DNA from: Tritrichomonas musculus
Taxonomy: Eukaryota > Parabasalia > Tritrichomonadida > Tritrichomonadidae
Reading direction: 5' to 3'
Length of the DNA stretch: 64,000 bases
Assembly: GCA_039105265.1 (NCBI GenBank)
Contig: JAPFFF010000003.1
Span: 8,742,001 to 8,806,000, forward strand
The position numbers and the translations under genes are program-made. Positions 11,201 through 20,973 of the stretch are shown in pieces (positions within the stretch are counted from its first letter, which is position 1; every line of letters starts with the position of its first letter). The notes under the pieces were generated by a model that saw nothing but the letters and a program-made list of their open reading frames with translations, did not search any database and was not told the origin of the DNA.

Positions 11201-14200
11201 GGGAAAGGCATTATTTCGTTCTGTTCAATCTTCTGCTGTTGTTCCAATGTTTGGAACTTTTGTTGAGGAAGCTGGACTTTATTTTGTGGCTGAACTTGAT
11301 TTTGTGGCTGAACTTGATTTTGTGGCTGGACTTGATTTTGTGGCTGGACTTGATTTTGTGGCTGAACTTGATTTAGAATAGCTTGTATGTTTGTGGACGG
11401 CTCTTGCATGTAAACTTGGCTTCTTTGGAAGTCAGCTGGATTTAAATTGAACCGATCCGTGCTTGAAAAGAATTCTTGATTAGGAAGAGGAATGAATGAA
11501 CTTGAAAGTTGTATGGCTTGGCCTTCTTGGCAGCTTTGAAGAAGTAAAATGTTGTCTGAATGATATCGTGCAAGGCCGAGAGGAATTTCTTCTTCTTCGT
11601 TATACATGTTTTGCTCATTCATGTTGTAGATCACTTGTGGTCTTGGATGCTGCTGTTGTTGTTGAGCTTGATTTTGTTGGAAGGTTTGTTTCGGTGTTTC
11701 CTCTTTGGTTTCGAAGTGGAATTCATCGGAATTCGAAGACATGTATTCATCGCTTCCATAATCATCAGATGGTGCAGCAAAAATTTGTTTGTTTTCGTCA
11801 TTTTCTATGTTTTGTGGCTCTTTCGTATCTTCTTCTGCTTCATTTGAAGCTACTTGCTTTTGTGGAAGAGTTTCTTTTGGTTCTTCATCTGCAGGTTTTT
11901 CTTGTTCTTTAGATTCTTCTTTTTGTTCTGGTTTTGGATCTTCATGCATATTCAAAGTCGAAGGTCTTAATAAAGTAAGCTTTGGCGTTTTATGCTGAAT
12001 TAAATTATTAGATGAATCAGATGCTGGTGTCTTCGTTTCTTCTTTATCTTTCTTTTGTAGATCTGGACTGGTTTCTTCTTTATTTTGTTGGTCTGGCTTT
12101 GTGTCATCTTTATTTTGTTGATCTAAATTATTTTCATCTTTGTTTGGTTGATTTATGTTTATTTCTTCTGCTAATGGTTCTTTTTGCTCTGTTGGCTCTG
12201 CTCTGTGAAGAATAGATTCTTCTTCAGCTGACTGCTTTCCTGCTATTTCTTGCTGATGTTCATCTGATTCATCTTTAGAATCATAAGAGAAGCTTTCATC
12301 GTTAAATACTTCGATAACAATTTCTGCTCCTTTTTCTTTTTCTGGAGTATTATTTGATTCAGTGGCATCAATATCATATTCAATTTCATATTCTTCTTCA
12401 TTTTTCTCATGATTAACTAAGTTTTGATTATTGGTTACTGGTTGTTCTTCTGCTTCTCCTTCATATTCATCGTCATCATCTGCGAGATCGCCAGATTGTA
12501 TTTGATCGATTGAGTTATCATCTAAAGGAAGGACGTCATCAGGTTCAGAGCTCAATTTCATTTTTGGAGATTCCGTTAAATTCTGCTTATTCATTGGTGA
12601 TTCTGGATTATCATCTTTATTATCTTTGGATAAATCTTCTATGTTTTCGATTTTATCTTCTTCTTTATGAACTTCATTTATTGTCTCTTCCTCTTTATGA
12701 ACTTCATCAATAGTTTCTTCTTCATTAGTATCATATGTAATTTGATCAGATATTTGAATATCGTTAATATCTTCTTCTTCTATCTGGCTTTCATTTGAAA
12801 GTTCATCTTCTTTTTGAATTTCTTCCTTTTCACTTTCAGTTGGAAATTCTTCTATTTGAATATCATTGATTTCTTCTTCTTCTTCTTCTTTATTAGAGTC
12901 ATTAATTTGTTCCTCTTCTTTATAAATTTCTTTTGTAATTTCTTCTTTTTGTGCTTCAATAATTGATTCTTCTTCTAATTTTTCTTCATTTTCAATTTCT
13001 ACATTTGGTTTCTCTTCTTCTTTTTCGTTTATTTCTTCTTTTTCAATTTTAACTTCTTCTTTCTCTTCTTTTTCCTCCTCTTCAGCTTTGTTGTTATCAT
13101 TATTTTCGTCTTCTCCCTCTTCTTCTTCAATTAATATTTCAACATTGTTTCCTTTAGTGTTTTCTTCCTTTTCAATTTTCTCACTTTCCTTTGGTTCAGG
13201 ATTATTATTTTGTGCTTGATTTTCATTTATGCCTTCATCTGCTATTTCGAATAAATTAGATGATTCAATTTGATCATTTTCAATATCCTGAACTTTTTCA
13301 ACTTTGCCTATATTTTTAATTTCTTCATGATTAGAAGAATCGCTTTCAATATCATTTATACTTTCTTCTTCATCTTCCTCATACTCTTTTTCAGCCAGAG
13401 CTAAAATAATTGGTTGATTGGTTATAGGCTGTTCTTGCTCTTTTTCAACTTCCTCATTCGAATCAGAATAAAGAGTGAATGCGTTAATCATGTCTTTTAT
13501 TTCTGGTTTCTCTTTATTTTGATCGTCAGATTGAATTGGAATTGGCTGATTTTGATCTTGGCCTGGCTTAATATCGTTTTCATTTGTATCTTCTTCCGTT
13601 TGATTTGTGCCAACTGGCTTTTGAATTTCATCTTGAGCGTTATTTTCATCACTTGAATAATCTTTCAGCAAAAACTGATTATCTTTTTTATTACTAATTG
13701 GATCAGATATTTGTTCCTCTTCTTCTTGATTTTCAATTGAAAAGGATGTTGACTTAGGATTCATATTTTTATCTATATTTTCATCTGATTTTGTGTTAAT
13801 TGGTTTCTCATCTTGATTTTCTTTGATGATTTGTGTAATTTTCTTTTTCTGATCATTTTTTACAATTGGTTGAATTTGTGGCTTTTGAACATCATCCTCA
13901 ATAAGCATTCCATCTGAATACATAATAGAAGAAGACAATAATTCGTTTAAGTCATCTTTCTTGGCATCAATAGGGCTATATTTCTTCTTAATTACCTGTG
14001 GTTCTTCTTGATTTGTTTCATTCGAACTTGGAATATCAGAAATTGAATTTTGAGATTTGATGCTTTCTTCCTCATTTTCAACTTTATCTGCATTCTTTTC
14101 TGAATTAGTATTATCATTTGATATTTGATCAACTTTTGGTTGTTCTTTAATTGGAAATGTTTGCTTTGGTTTCGGAATTTCTTGAGATCTTATTTGATCA

Positions 14201-17200
14201 GTTGGACTAGCAACATTTGTTTTTGCTTTAGGTTTTATTTTCTCTTTAGGACTATCACTTTCCATAGAGCTTGAATCAGAATCGAAACTAATAGAGATTT
14301 TATTTCTTGACCGAGGGCTAGCATTAGCATGAAATATATGGGGAGGTGATTTTGCCATAAACGAAATTTTCCCATCATCATTATTTTCAGAATTTGATTT
14401 ATTAGGATCATCTGCCAATTTTATTTGTTTCAATTTCTTCTGCTTTGGTTTAAAATCATTTGCATTATTTAATTGGATTTTGTTGTAATTTTCTGATCCC
14501 AAGTTGATTTTAATATCATTATTGCTATCGTACTGGTCAATTGATTCACCATTTTCAGAAATGTTGAATGGATCCTTTCTGTTTTTATTTCTAGGTGTTG
14601 GAGTCTCGTTTGGAACTGAGTCAAAAATCATTGGTGATGAAACTTCATTTGAATCATCTTTCTCGATTGGAGAAAGAAGATCTTCTTGATTGTCTGTCAA
14701 ATTTAAATTCTTTGGAGGAGTTTTCTTATTAGGTCTAACAGCTCTAGATTGCTTAGTATTTCTTTCAGGTGAATGAGGAGTCATTCCATCATTTGATTCA
14801 CTCATAACTTTATCATCAATTTTATCTTTTTTAATAATTTTGTTGTTGTCTTTCTGATCAATTTTATCTTCTTTTTTGACTTTTAACTTTGTGTTTTCTT
14901 GATTAATTTTATCTTCTTTGTTTTCTTTTAACTTTGAACTTTCTTGATTAATTTTATCTTCTTTGTTTTCTTTTAAGTTTGCATTTTCTTGATTAATTTT
15001 ATCTTCTTTTTTGTTATTTTTATTGTTATCTTTTTTGTTTGTGTTTGAAAGTTCAGTTTTATCTTCATTATTGTCTGTTATGTTGGTATTTAATTGGCCA
15101 TTATTACTATCGTTGTTTTTGTTGTCCGTTTTGTATGTGTTTGCATGATCAATGCTTTCTTTGTTGATTTTCTTTTTAATGTTTTTCTTATTGTTATTTA
15201 TATCGTTGTTATCTTTATTTGCGTTTTTAGAAATGCTTTCATTTTCATTGCTTCTTGTTTTATCCTGTTGTAATTTATCGTTGTTTTCTTTGTTATCAAT
15301 TTTCTTTGTATTTTTGTGATCTTTTCGATCTTCCTTGTTAACTTTACTGATATCATCATTCTTTCTTTTATCATTTTGTGCTTTGCTAATATTGCTATTA
15401 TCATTTCTATGATTTCTAGAGGCGCTACTGTTACTGTTGCTATTGCTGTTTGTTCTACGCATTGATCTTTTCTTAAATTCTCTTTCAAACGAGCTGTTCT
15501 CCAGAAGATCGTTCATTTGATTCAATTTATTCCAATTATTGTTGCTTTTATGATTCAAATTCAATTGAACGGTGTTATTAAGTTGATCATTTGCTTTTTT
15601 GACCACATCTTTGATTTTTTGCCTCTGAATTGGCGAATTTGGTGAATCTCTTAATGGAGAAATAAAAGATGCTGGTGAAGTTGGATGGGATGTTTTAATT
15701 AGTGAATCATTTAATTTTGAACTTTTGCTTCTTTTAGATGGTTCTGACTTTTTCCTTCGATAAGTATCTGATGAATAAATAAGTTTGTCGATATCAGAAG
15801 ATGAAGAAGTGTAATAGTAATAAGAATTAGTTGAAAGAGGTTGTGAAAGATTTTCTTCTGTGTTAAATTCTTTTTTATCATCCTTAATTGGCTCATTATC
15901 ATCAACACTTTGTTGTTCATACGAATACATATAATCATCTGAAGAGATTGAATTAATTTTCGGGCTTTTCTCAAGTAAAACACTACTAAATTGAGTTGTT
16001 GCATTAGCATAATTTTTGCTATTTGGGTCTTCTTTGAAACTTTTATTAAGGTTTGAATGAGTATGCTTGTGGTTATGTTTAGATCTTATTGGTTTACTTG
16101 ATTTTTGATGAATAACTGGTGTTTGGAATGGAGACTCTTTTTCATCTTGTGATTCGCTCGATTCACTCAATAAAAATGGTTGGTCAGCAGGAATGATAAG
16201 ATTGCAAACTTTTAATTTGGGTTTGAATTTTTCTTTAACTTGGTCTAGCTTCGATAAATCTTCAGAAATTTGAAGGTTCGAACTTTTACGTTGTTTTTCG
16301 ATTTTGTTGTTTGATTCGTTTTGTTCATTTGAAGAAATAACTAATTTATTTCCTTTCTTTTTCTCAGCTCTTTTATGGATATATTTATTATCGTCTGAAT
16401 AAGAATCACTGCTTAAATTAGAAATGTAGCCCTTTGATGAAATTCTAGCATTTTTACTTGTTGATCCTAATTTATTATTTTGAGCTCTTTTTCTTGAAAA
16501 AGGTCGATGGCTTTTTCTTTCATTTGTGCGGTGATAATCTGAGTCGTTATAGTCATTATAATCATATTCATCATAATCGTTATAATTATGCTTCCTTCTT
16601 CTAAGACTTTTTGATCTTCGATGATGAAAACGACGGTCAGAAGATTCAGAAGCTTCGATTGAAGAAGATGGTGAATATAAATCAATTTTAGATAATTTTT
16701 TCAATTTAGAAACAGAGTTATGACGTCTGCTTTTAATATTATTGTCACTTTCTGGTTCAGAAAGCTCATTGTTATAATTTCTTTTTGATTTAGCGTTTCT
16801 AATTTGATTTTTTTGTTTATCTTTTAAATTATCTTCGTTTATATTTCGGCTTTTATCGTGACTATTAATTGTTTTTTTATTAACTTTATAAATTGGCTCG
16901 GAATTTTCTGATTCAGTTGATGATGCTATATTTAATAATTTAGAAACTTTTTTTCGGGCTTTTTCAGCCAAATCATTATGAGTTTCAAAAGAATGTGATA
17001 TATGAGAATTACTTTCGGAAACGTTGGCATTTCTTTCTTTTGGTTTTTCAATATTTGAATTTGACAGCATTTTTGGAGATTGAAAAATCTCTTCATCATT
17101 TAAAGATAAGTTTGTTTTTAATTTAGTTGGTTCGTTATTAGTAAGAGTATTATTATTTTTTTGTTCTAAAAATGGAATATCTAGTAATAGAGATTTATTG

Positions 17201-18699
17201 GATATTTCCAAATTAGGTCTATCAATCTTTTGTTTTTTCTTCAAATCTTCAGATTCTTTATTTTTATTTTCATTTTTTAATTTTTCTCTTTCGCTCTGAT
17301 TTTTATTTATTGATATATTAGCAGAAATTATTAAAGATTTTTTATGATGATCTTCTTTTGCGATACTTCCACTTAATTGAAGTGGGCTATGGTGAGTACT
17401 ATTTGAATCGCTTTGATCTGGATCAATATTAATTTCAATGCCTTCATTTTTATTATTTTGAATATTCACAATATCTGCATTATTATTATTATAAATTTCT
17501 GTAGATTGTTGAAAAACGAGTTCAATCTTTTTCTTTTGATCTGTATTTTCTGCTTGGGCTTTATTTTCTTTATGATTCATATTTTGGCTTTGATTATCTG
17601 GCTGATCTTGATTATTAAGGTGTCGAGTTACTTTTGGATTTTTTGATTCTGCATTTATATAAGGAATATCCAAGCCAATAGAATTTTCATTTAAACGGTT
17701 AATGTTACTTTTTGTGTCGAACTCGTCAGAGAAGTAATTATTACTTGGCTTAGCAATATCATTATTACGATCATCATCTGATGGATTTGGAGAAAACTCA
17801 AAAAATGATGGATTACTTGATTTGCTTGATGAACTTGAATTATTTTGATTATTTTTTGTTTGAGCAAACTTGTCTTTTGAAAATGTTGAAATATGCCAAT
17901 TTTTTGGCTTTCTGTTGTTTGAATAATGAACGTATGAATTTTGAGAACTACGTTGATTATTATCAAAAGGAGCTTCAATTTTTCTTTCACGGCTAGGAAG
18001 TGTCTGAGCCAATGCATCTGTCTTAAATGACTGCATTTTTTCATCAATATTCTTTTCAAATTTAGACATTTTCTGAGAAAAGAGATCCATAAGTTTGTTT
18101 TCATTCATTTGCTGAGTTCTTTGAAACTCTGTTTTAAAATCATCTAAAATTGATGTAATATTTTCAATTGGGGATAATGGTTGAACATTAATTTCATTAG
18201 TTTGAGGAATACGTAAGCATTTCCAAAGATCACTAAAGTGAGGATGTTTGGAGTTTATGTGTAAATCCAAATAGTCAATTGATTTCAAAGCTAGCAAGCA
18301 AATCGGGCATTTAATTTCTGTTGATTGTTCTTTCATTTCTTGGACTTCTTTTTTTAATTCTTCAATTTCGCTTTTATTTTTATGAATTTGTGAAATTGCT
18401 TTATTGCTTGTTCTTTTTGAGCACTCGATTATAGTTTGTGATAAAGAAAAGAGCGTTTGAAGACGTTGAGGATTTTCATACGGTAATTCAGTAGATTTCA
18501 TTATTTTTGTAGATAAAGATTTTAAATATTTCTGGTCATGAGACACTTTTAAGCTTGATAAATTAAGTGTATCTAAAAAATCCCAATTATGTGTCAATGT
18601 ATGAGAATTGTTATCATAATAAGTATGTGTTGAATTTTTTCTGGACCCTCTTGAAGAATTGTATCGAGTTCCTGATACTTTCTCTTCATTACTATCCAT
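8248..18699 (-). CDS. Giant DZIP1/Iguana-like protein, N-terminal DZIP domain plus C2H2 finger, low-complexity body
   Basis: About 3483 aa from MDSNEE. I prefer this start to the longer open frame because the extra 34 codons read through a poly-A/T tract. Residues about 37-128 resemble the DZIP1 N-terminal domain: a WDFLDTLNLSSL segment, then LFSLSQTIIE (the family's LAQL-IEYL segment), then a coiled coil. A C2H2 finger follows (C131, C134, H147, H152; CPIC and HINSKH). DZIP1 acts at the ciliary base and transition zone. The rest is Asn/Gln/Glu/Lys/Ser-rich, with an extremely acidic stretch at about 1700-2100. Repeats include VQPQNQ x5-6 (about 2445-2475), a PGFG-x-LAPMxDE motif about five times (2800-2925), NNMNQFNN about eight times (about 3000-3070), and a GF(T/S)V(S/T)SGIG motif four times, the last at the C-terminus. 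A function beyond the N-terminus cannot be read. The closest animal proteins are about 800-900 aa. Confidence 0.65.
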   Translation of the reverse strand: MDSNEEKVSGTRYNSSRGSRKNSTHTYYDNNSHTLTHNWDFLDTLNLSSLKVSHDQKYLKSLSTKIMKSTELPYENPQRLQTLFSLSQTIIECSKRTSNKAISQIHKNKSEIEELKKEVQEMKEQSTEIKCPICLLALKSIDYLDLHINSKHPHFSDLWKCLRIPQTNEINVQPLSPIENITSILDDFKTEFQRTQQMNENKLMDLFSQKMSKFEKNIDEKMQSFKTDALAQTLPSRERKIEAPFDNNQRSSQNSYVHYSNNRKPKNWHISTFSKDKFAQTKNNQNNSSSSSKSSNPSFFEFSPNPSDDDRNNDIAKPSNNYFSDEFDTKSNINRLNENSIGLDIPYINAESKNPKVTRHLNNQDQPDNQSQNMNHKENKAQAENTDQKKKIELVFQQSTEIYNNNNADIVNIQNNKNEGIEINIDPDQSDSNSTHHSPLQLSGSIAKEDHHKKSLIISANISINKNQSEREKLKNENKNKESEDLKKKQKIDRPNLEISNKSLLLDIPFLEQKNNNTLTNNEPTKLKTNLSLNDEEIFQSPKMLSNSNIEKPKERNANVSESNSHISHSFETHNDLAEKARKKVSKLLNIASSTESENSEPIYKVNKKTINSHDKSRNINEDNLKDKQKNQIRNAKSKRNYNNELSEPESDNNIKSRRHNSVSKLKKLSKIDLYSPSSSIEASESSDRRFHHRRSKSLRRRKHNYNDYDEYDYNDYNDSDYHRTNERKSHRPFSRKRAQNNKLGSTSKNARISSKGYISNLSSDSYSDDNKYIHKRAEKKKGNKLVISSNEQNESNNKIEKQRKSSNLQISEDLSKLDQVKEKFKPKLKVCNLIIPADQPFLLSESSESQDEKESPFQTPVIHQKSSKPIRSKHNHKHTHSNLNKSFKEDPNSKNYANATTQFSSVLLEKSPKINSISSDDYMYSYEQQSVDDNEPIKDDKKEFNTEENLSQPLSTNSYYYYTSSSSDIDKLIYSSDTYRRKKSEPSKRSKSSKLNDSLIKTSHPTSPASFISPLRDSPNSPIQRQKIKDVVKKANDQLNNTVQLNLNHKSNNNWNKLNQMNDLLENSSFEREFKKRSMRRTNSNSNSNSSASRNHRNDNSNISKAQNDKRKNDDISKVNKEDRKDHKNTKKIDNKENNDKLQQDKTRSNENESISKNANKDNNDINNNKKNIKKKINKESIDHANTYKTDNKNNDSNNGQLNTNITDNNEDKTELSNTNKKDNNKNNKKEDKINQENANLKENKEDKINQESSKLKENKEDKINQENTKLKVKKEDKIDQKDNNKIIKKDKIDDKVMSESNDGMTPHSPERNTKQSRAVRPNKKTPPKNLNLTDNQEDLLSPIEKDDSNEVSSPMIFDSVPNETPTPRNKNRKDPFNISENGESIDQYDSNNDIKINLGSENYNKIQLNNANDFKPKQKKLKQIKLADDPNKSNSENNDDGKISFMAKSPPHIFHANASPRSRNKISISFDSDSSSMESDSPKEKIKPKAKTNVASPTDQIRSQEIPKPKQTFPIKEQPKVDQISNDNTNSEKNADKVENEEESIKSQNSISDIPSSNETNQEEPQVIKKKYSPIDAKKDDLNELLSSSIMYSDGMLIEDDVQKPQIQPIVKNDQKKKITQIIKENQDEKPINTKSDENIDKNMNPKSTSFSIENQEEEEQISDPISNKKDNQFLLKDYSSDENNAQDEIQKPVGTNQTEEDTNENDIKPGQDQNQPIPIQSDDQNKEKPEIKDMINAFTLYSDSNEEVEKEQEQPITNQPIILALAEKEYEEDEEESINDIESDSSNHEEIKNIGKVEKVQDIENDQIESSNLFEIADEGINENQAQNNNPEPKESEKIEKEENTKGNNVEILIEEEEGEDENNDNNKAEEEEKEEKEEVKIEKEEINEKEEEKPNVEIENEEKLEEESIIEAQKEEITKEIYKEEEQINDSNKEEEEEEINDIQIEEFPTESEKEEIQKEDELSNESQIEEEDINDIQISDQITYDTNEEETIDEVHKEEETINEVHKEEDKIENIEDLSKDNKDDNPESPMNKQNLTESPKMKLSSEPDDVLPLDDNSIDQIQSGDLADDDDEYEGEAEEQPVTNNQNLVNHEKNEEEYEIEYDIDATESNNTPEKEKGAEIVIEVFNDESFSYDSKDESDEHQQEIAGKQSAEEESILHRAEPTEQKEPLAEEININQPNKDENNLDQQNKDDTKPDQQNKEETSPDLQKKDKEETKTPASDSSNNLIQHKTPKLTLLRPSTLNMHEDPKPEQKEESKEQEKPADEEPKETLPQKQVASNEAEEDTKEPQNIENDENKQIFAAPSDDYGSDEYMSSNSDEFHFETKEETPKQTFQQNQAQQQQQHPRPQVIYNMNEQNMYNEEEEIPLGLARYHSDNILLLQSCQEGQAIQLSSSFIPLPNQEFFSSTDRFNLNPADFQRSQVYMQEPSTNIQAILNQVQPQNQVQPQNQVQPQNQVQPQNQVQPQNKVQLPQQKFQTLEQQQKIEQNEIMPFPKPNRSKDMNSSKDSIKETKSLLLIKKVQNQGLTIPVDNESMESAPSMPIKNIQPFPRPQKQQLQSKDDKEGGQLNDDKENMSSSSTSIMEYSDESEKENTQIPLSALKSSGLSQSFKSNWFVNSGQEVHLNDNNNNNDNQEDGMKPNNGLISLKDLVNNKNGSNLSLSLPNQNQQAQLLQQHNQHMQLLLQQQQQQHQYQGQYGDVIEECEYEEDINSDGYQHQMQMTGIPLNKLSNANQQQQQFNRFGAQLNDNELPSFQQQQKTTSTNARPGGFGIPYHQQQQQNESSLQSKLPPGLGGQSILAPMGDEGNKPFSYQMNQSKPQPFANQSYLAPMDEEDNRQAPNQLQSKLPPGFGKQSILAPMDDDSGLQRQGSGMGFYGGNAAKRNVSGLGPQLAPMADEQPAAAQRVPGFGQTLAPMNSANNRGGFNNQKFNNSPLAADENMNEQPQSQPHRAPKGISKAVPFSKIHSEGNLTSSFANIQDDSQYNSSNLASMNQFNNNNNMNQFNNNNNMNQFNNNNNMNQFNNTGLNNMNQFNNTGLNNMNQFNNNNNMNQFNNTGINNMNQFNNTGMNQFGQMNAPKKSGFTVSSGIGKTNQKPPQMSMMNQQDQQQNIPLDSNYFGRISEEKFEQPQQQTNPQINYGITDTKPMTQVQPEDSFASQGGMQSGTVGKIPRMQPISMQQLEAIKQQFGQTQQQQQFGIPKTTSFNKQQFMPVQRFAQQEMMNNENDNENEYENDNRNMNNASKGGFSVSSGIGNKLTKKQNDNQPGMPNSLQNFQMQQNFNSNLIPEDENETQLANRFGENDFQQEQDIQQEEEVPPQPAPVVHDKTKKLQRSKPLGSVELPLQMFEDDEELRKQISLINSMNEQNQEDDNEPINTIPFQNNFFQQQNSFQSPFLSQTQNNNGFGFNNNNNTNSNTKGSGFSVVHANGGQKASNQSNFGGNNTGDAFGNQNNSLGGQNQPSKSGFTVTYGIQKSRK

Positions 18700-19201
18700 A
18701 GATTTTATTATAACGTTTTCTAAAAAAAAAAAAAAAAACGTCATGGTTAATATTGACCTTTGGCGTATTCGGTTAGTTAACAATTGCAAAGGTTTTTCCA
18801 ATCATTTCAAAGAATCTCTCCAGATCATTAGCATAAAATCAAATATATATTCATTGGTTCATTTATTTTTAATATAATAAAGTTAAAAAATCGCAAGTAA
18901 ATTAAAATTTATTATAAACAATTAAAGCATTTCTTTCATTAATACTAGCAGATCACCAACTTCAAAAGTTTTTGAAGTTTGGAGATAAGTTAGCATTGTA
19001 TTTATCTATTTTTTGAATATGGTTATTTAATTAAAAAAAAGGCAAAGTGCTAGCATTTCAAATGCGAAGAACTCCAGAAATAAGGCATGTGTTTGTTTCC
19101 ATGCTTTTCAATTGTGATAAAAAAGCTTCAAGATTCCATACTTTTCAATTTAAAAGCTTCCGAGTTCTTTCTTTTTAAATATATAATTTGTTTGATTATT
19201 T
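18700..19201. other. Intergenic: promoter side of the DZIP1-like gene, poly-A/T tract
   Basis: Contains a 17-18-nt A run at about 18722-18738 and, beside it, the near-palindrome GGTTAATATTGACC. A closely matching palindrome, GGTCAATATTGACC, recurs at about 21017 near another long T tract. No gene is visible. No TCA initiator-like hexamer is obvious within 50 nt of the DZIP1-like start. Confidence 0.4.
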
Positions 19202-20524
19202 TTAATCATCAGCATTTCCTTCATCGCCAGATTTTTCGTTTTCATCGTTTTCATTAGTTTCTTCTTCATTTTGTTCTTCATTTCCTTCTTCTTCTTCTTT
19301 TGGAATGATTGATCCAGCAATTCCACTTATTTGAACATCCAGAATAGGAGCCTGTTCATCATCCTCTTCTTCTTCTTCTTCAATTTCAACATCATTCTCG
19401 GGAATTATATCTCCAACAACTCCACTCACTTCAAGTTGTAAATTAACATTGTTGAAAGATGAATCATCAGTAAAATCATCACCAGCTTGCCAAATTTTAT
19501 CATTTTTATTATTTCTCATATACGTGTCAAAAATGAAGCCAGAATTTTCATCATTTTGTTTATGCTTTTCACGCATTTTATTGTTGAACTTTTTTCTTTC
19601 GTTGATCTCCTTCTTTCTTTCTGAGCGCTTTGATATTTCTTCACGGAGTTGAGCAGCCTTAATTTCGTGTGTTTTCTTCTTGGCATTGTACTCATGTCTC
19701 TTCTTGGATGATGTTTGGCGTAATGCCATTAATTCTTTATTTAATTTTTCAACCTCGCCGTTTTGTTGATTAGTTTTAGATTTATGGGATTCAATTATGA
19801 TTTTATTTAATTCATTTTCTTCTCTTTTAAGATCTTGCATTTGCGATCTTAAATCTTTTATCATGTCATTCATTTTTTGGGAAGATTCTTCAGCTTCTAA
19901 AAGATTTTCATTTTTAAATTCATTTTCTAAATTAACAAGAGTATTTTCACTTTCTTCTATATTCCCTGTCAACTGTTCAATTTGCTCGTATTGTTGTTCA
20001 ACAAAAACTCTTGTATTTTCAAGGACATCTTCGGCATACTTTTCTTGAATTTTTTTATATTCTTTAACAAGATTGTCATATTGTGTTTCTAATTTTGTTA
20101 CTCTATTTTCCATCTGAAAATCACTTTCTTGGTTATTTGAAGCGTTTTTTTTCTTTTGTTTATGAGCAATTTTCCCTTGTGTTTTATTAATATATAAATT
20201 GAGATTATGGATTTCTGAGTTCATTGGTTCAATCTCACATTTAAGCTGTTCAATATCTTCTATCAAATGCCATTTCTCTTCAATTAAACGCTCTTGTGAA
20301 GTAATTAAATCCGTGTCAGTTGGAAGATAAGGTGTTAACTTTTTATTTTTATTTCCATTAACTTTGCTGTTGTAATTTGGTGAATAACTAGAGATATTTG
20401 TTTTCTTATCTGTTTTATACTTGTTGGTTGAAGTTTTGTTTTGAGATTGGCGAAATGAACAAGAATTAGTCGACTGTTGAGCAGGAGAAGAAATAACAAT
20501 TGGAGGTATATTTTTACTCATCAT
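19202..20524 (-). CDS. Coiled-coil protein with acidic C-terminal tail (440 aa)
   Basis: I do not recognise a family. Residues 1-70 are Ser/Asn/Lys-rich and basic. About 78-325 form a long, almost continuous coiled coil with Glu/Lys/Gln heptads (for example LIEEKWHLIEDIEQLKCEIE), broken once near 125 by a Lys/Asn patch. The last 80 residues are strongly acidic and contain a duplicated motif, LEVSGVVGDIIPE and VQISGIAGSIIPK, separated by a Glu/Asp run. There is no signal peptide or membrane segment. Long acid-tailed coiled coils are common among trichomonad cytoskeletal proteins, so a structural role is plausible but unproven. Two methionines open the frame; the first follows a TCATAT site by 23 nt. 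A mariner-like MITE sits only 53 bp upstream of the ATG. Confidence 0.7.
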   Translation of the reverse strand: MMSKNIPPIVISSPAQQSTNSCSFRQSQNKTSTNKYKTDKKTNISSYSPNYNSKVNGNKNKKLTPYLPTDTDLITSQERLIEEKWHLIEDIEQLKCEIEPMNSEIHNLNLYINKTQGKIAHKQKKKNASNNQESDFQMENRVTKLETQYDNLVKEYKKIQEKYAEDVLENTRVFVEQQYEQIEQLTGNIEESENTLVNLENEFKNENLLEAEESSQKMNDMIKDLRSQMQDLKREENELNKIIIESHKSKTNQQNGEVEKLNKELMALRQTSSKKRHEYNAKKKTHEIKAAQLREEISKRSERKKEINERKKFNNKMREKHKQNDENSGFIFDTYMRNNKNDKIWQAGDDFTDDSSFNNVNLQLEVSGVVGDIIPENDVEIEEEEEEDDEQAPILDVQISGIAGSIIPKEEEEGNEEQNEEETNENDENEKSGDEGNADD

Positions 20525-20543
20525 ATTTTCTTTTCACTTTTTG

Positions 20544-20549
20544 ATATGA
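20544..20549 (-). promoter_or_regulatory. Initiator-like TCATAT before the coiled-coil gene
   Basis: TCATAT fits the trichomonad TCA-Y-W-Y initiator pattern. It lies in the short space between the start codon and the upstream MITE. Confidence 0.4.
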
Positions 20550-20577
20550 AATTAACGTATCTATTAATTTAATACTA

Positions 20578-20862
20578 CAGTATAGTAAAAAAATATGAAA
20601 ACGTAAAAATATTATTCAAAAAGTTGGAAAACAAGCTTTTTCATAATAAACACTCAATTTTTTTGAGTAAATATTGTTTTATCGTCATTTGAAAAAGTAG
20701 CTTTTCCAGCTTTTTGAATTTTACGAAAAAGTTCGAAAATCCATTTTTTCAAATGACGATAAAAAGAATTAGCCAAGCAAATTTGGCCTTATTTCTTTGA
20801 AAAAGTGTATTTTCCAACTTTTTTAGTATTTTTTGACGATTTCATATTTTTTTACTATACTG
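20578..20862. mobile_element. Mariner-like MITE, 285 bp, TA target duplication
   Basis: The ends are perfect inverted repeats of at least 23 bp beginning CAGTATAGTAAAAAAATATG. They are flanked by TA on both sides (20576-20577 and 20863-20864). A CAGT terminus with a TA duplication is typical of Tc1/mariner. No coding capacity. The interior holds a second inverted pair (ATCGTCATTTGAAAAA at about 20690 and its complement near 20743), so the whole element can fold into a nested hairpin. It lies in the immediate 5' region of the coiled-coil gene. Confidence 0.75.
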
Positions 20863-20864
20863 TA

Positions 20865-20939
20865 TTAAACTAAGGTTAATTTATTCAATAAACTGGTCAA
20901 ATGATTATATTAAATGATCTATTGGGTGGTACTTCAACT

Positions 20940-20973
<34 letters not shown>

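Noticed and set aside
18700-18801. 34-codon N-terminal extension of the giant protein
   Set aside because: It reads through an A/T homopolymer (five Phe codons); the next in-frame Met begins a normal hydrophilic N-terminus before the DZIP domain.
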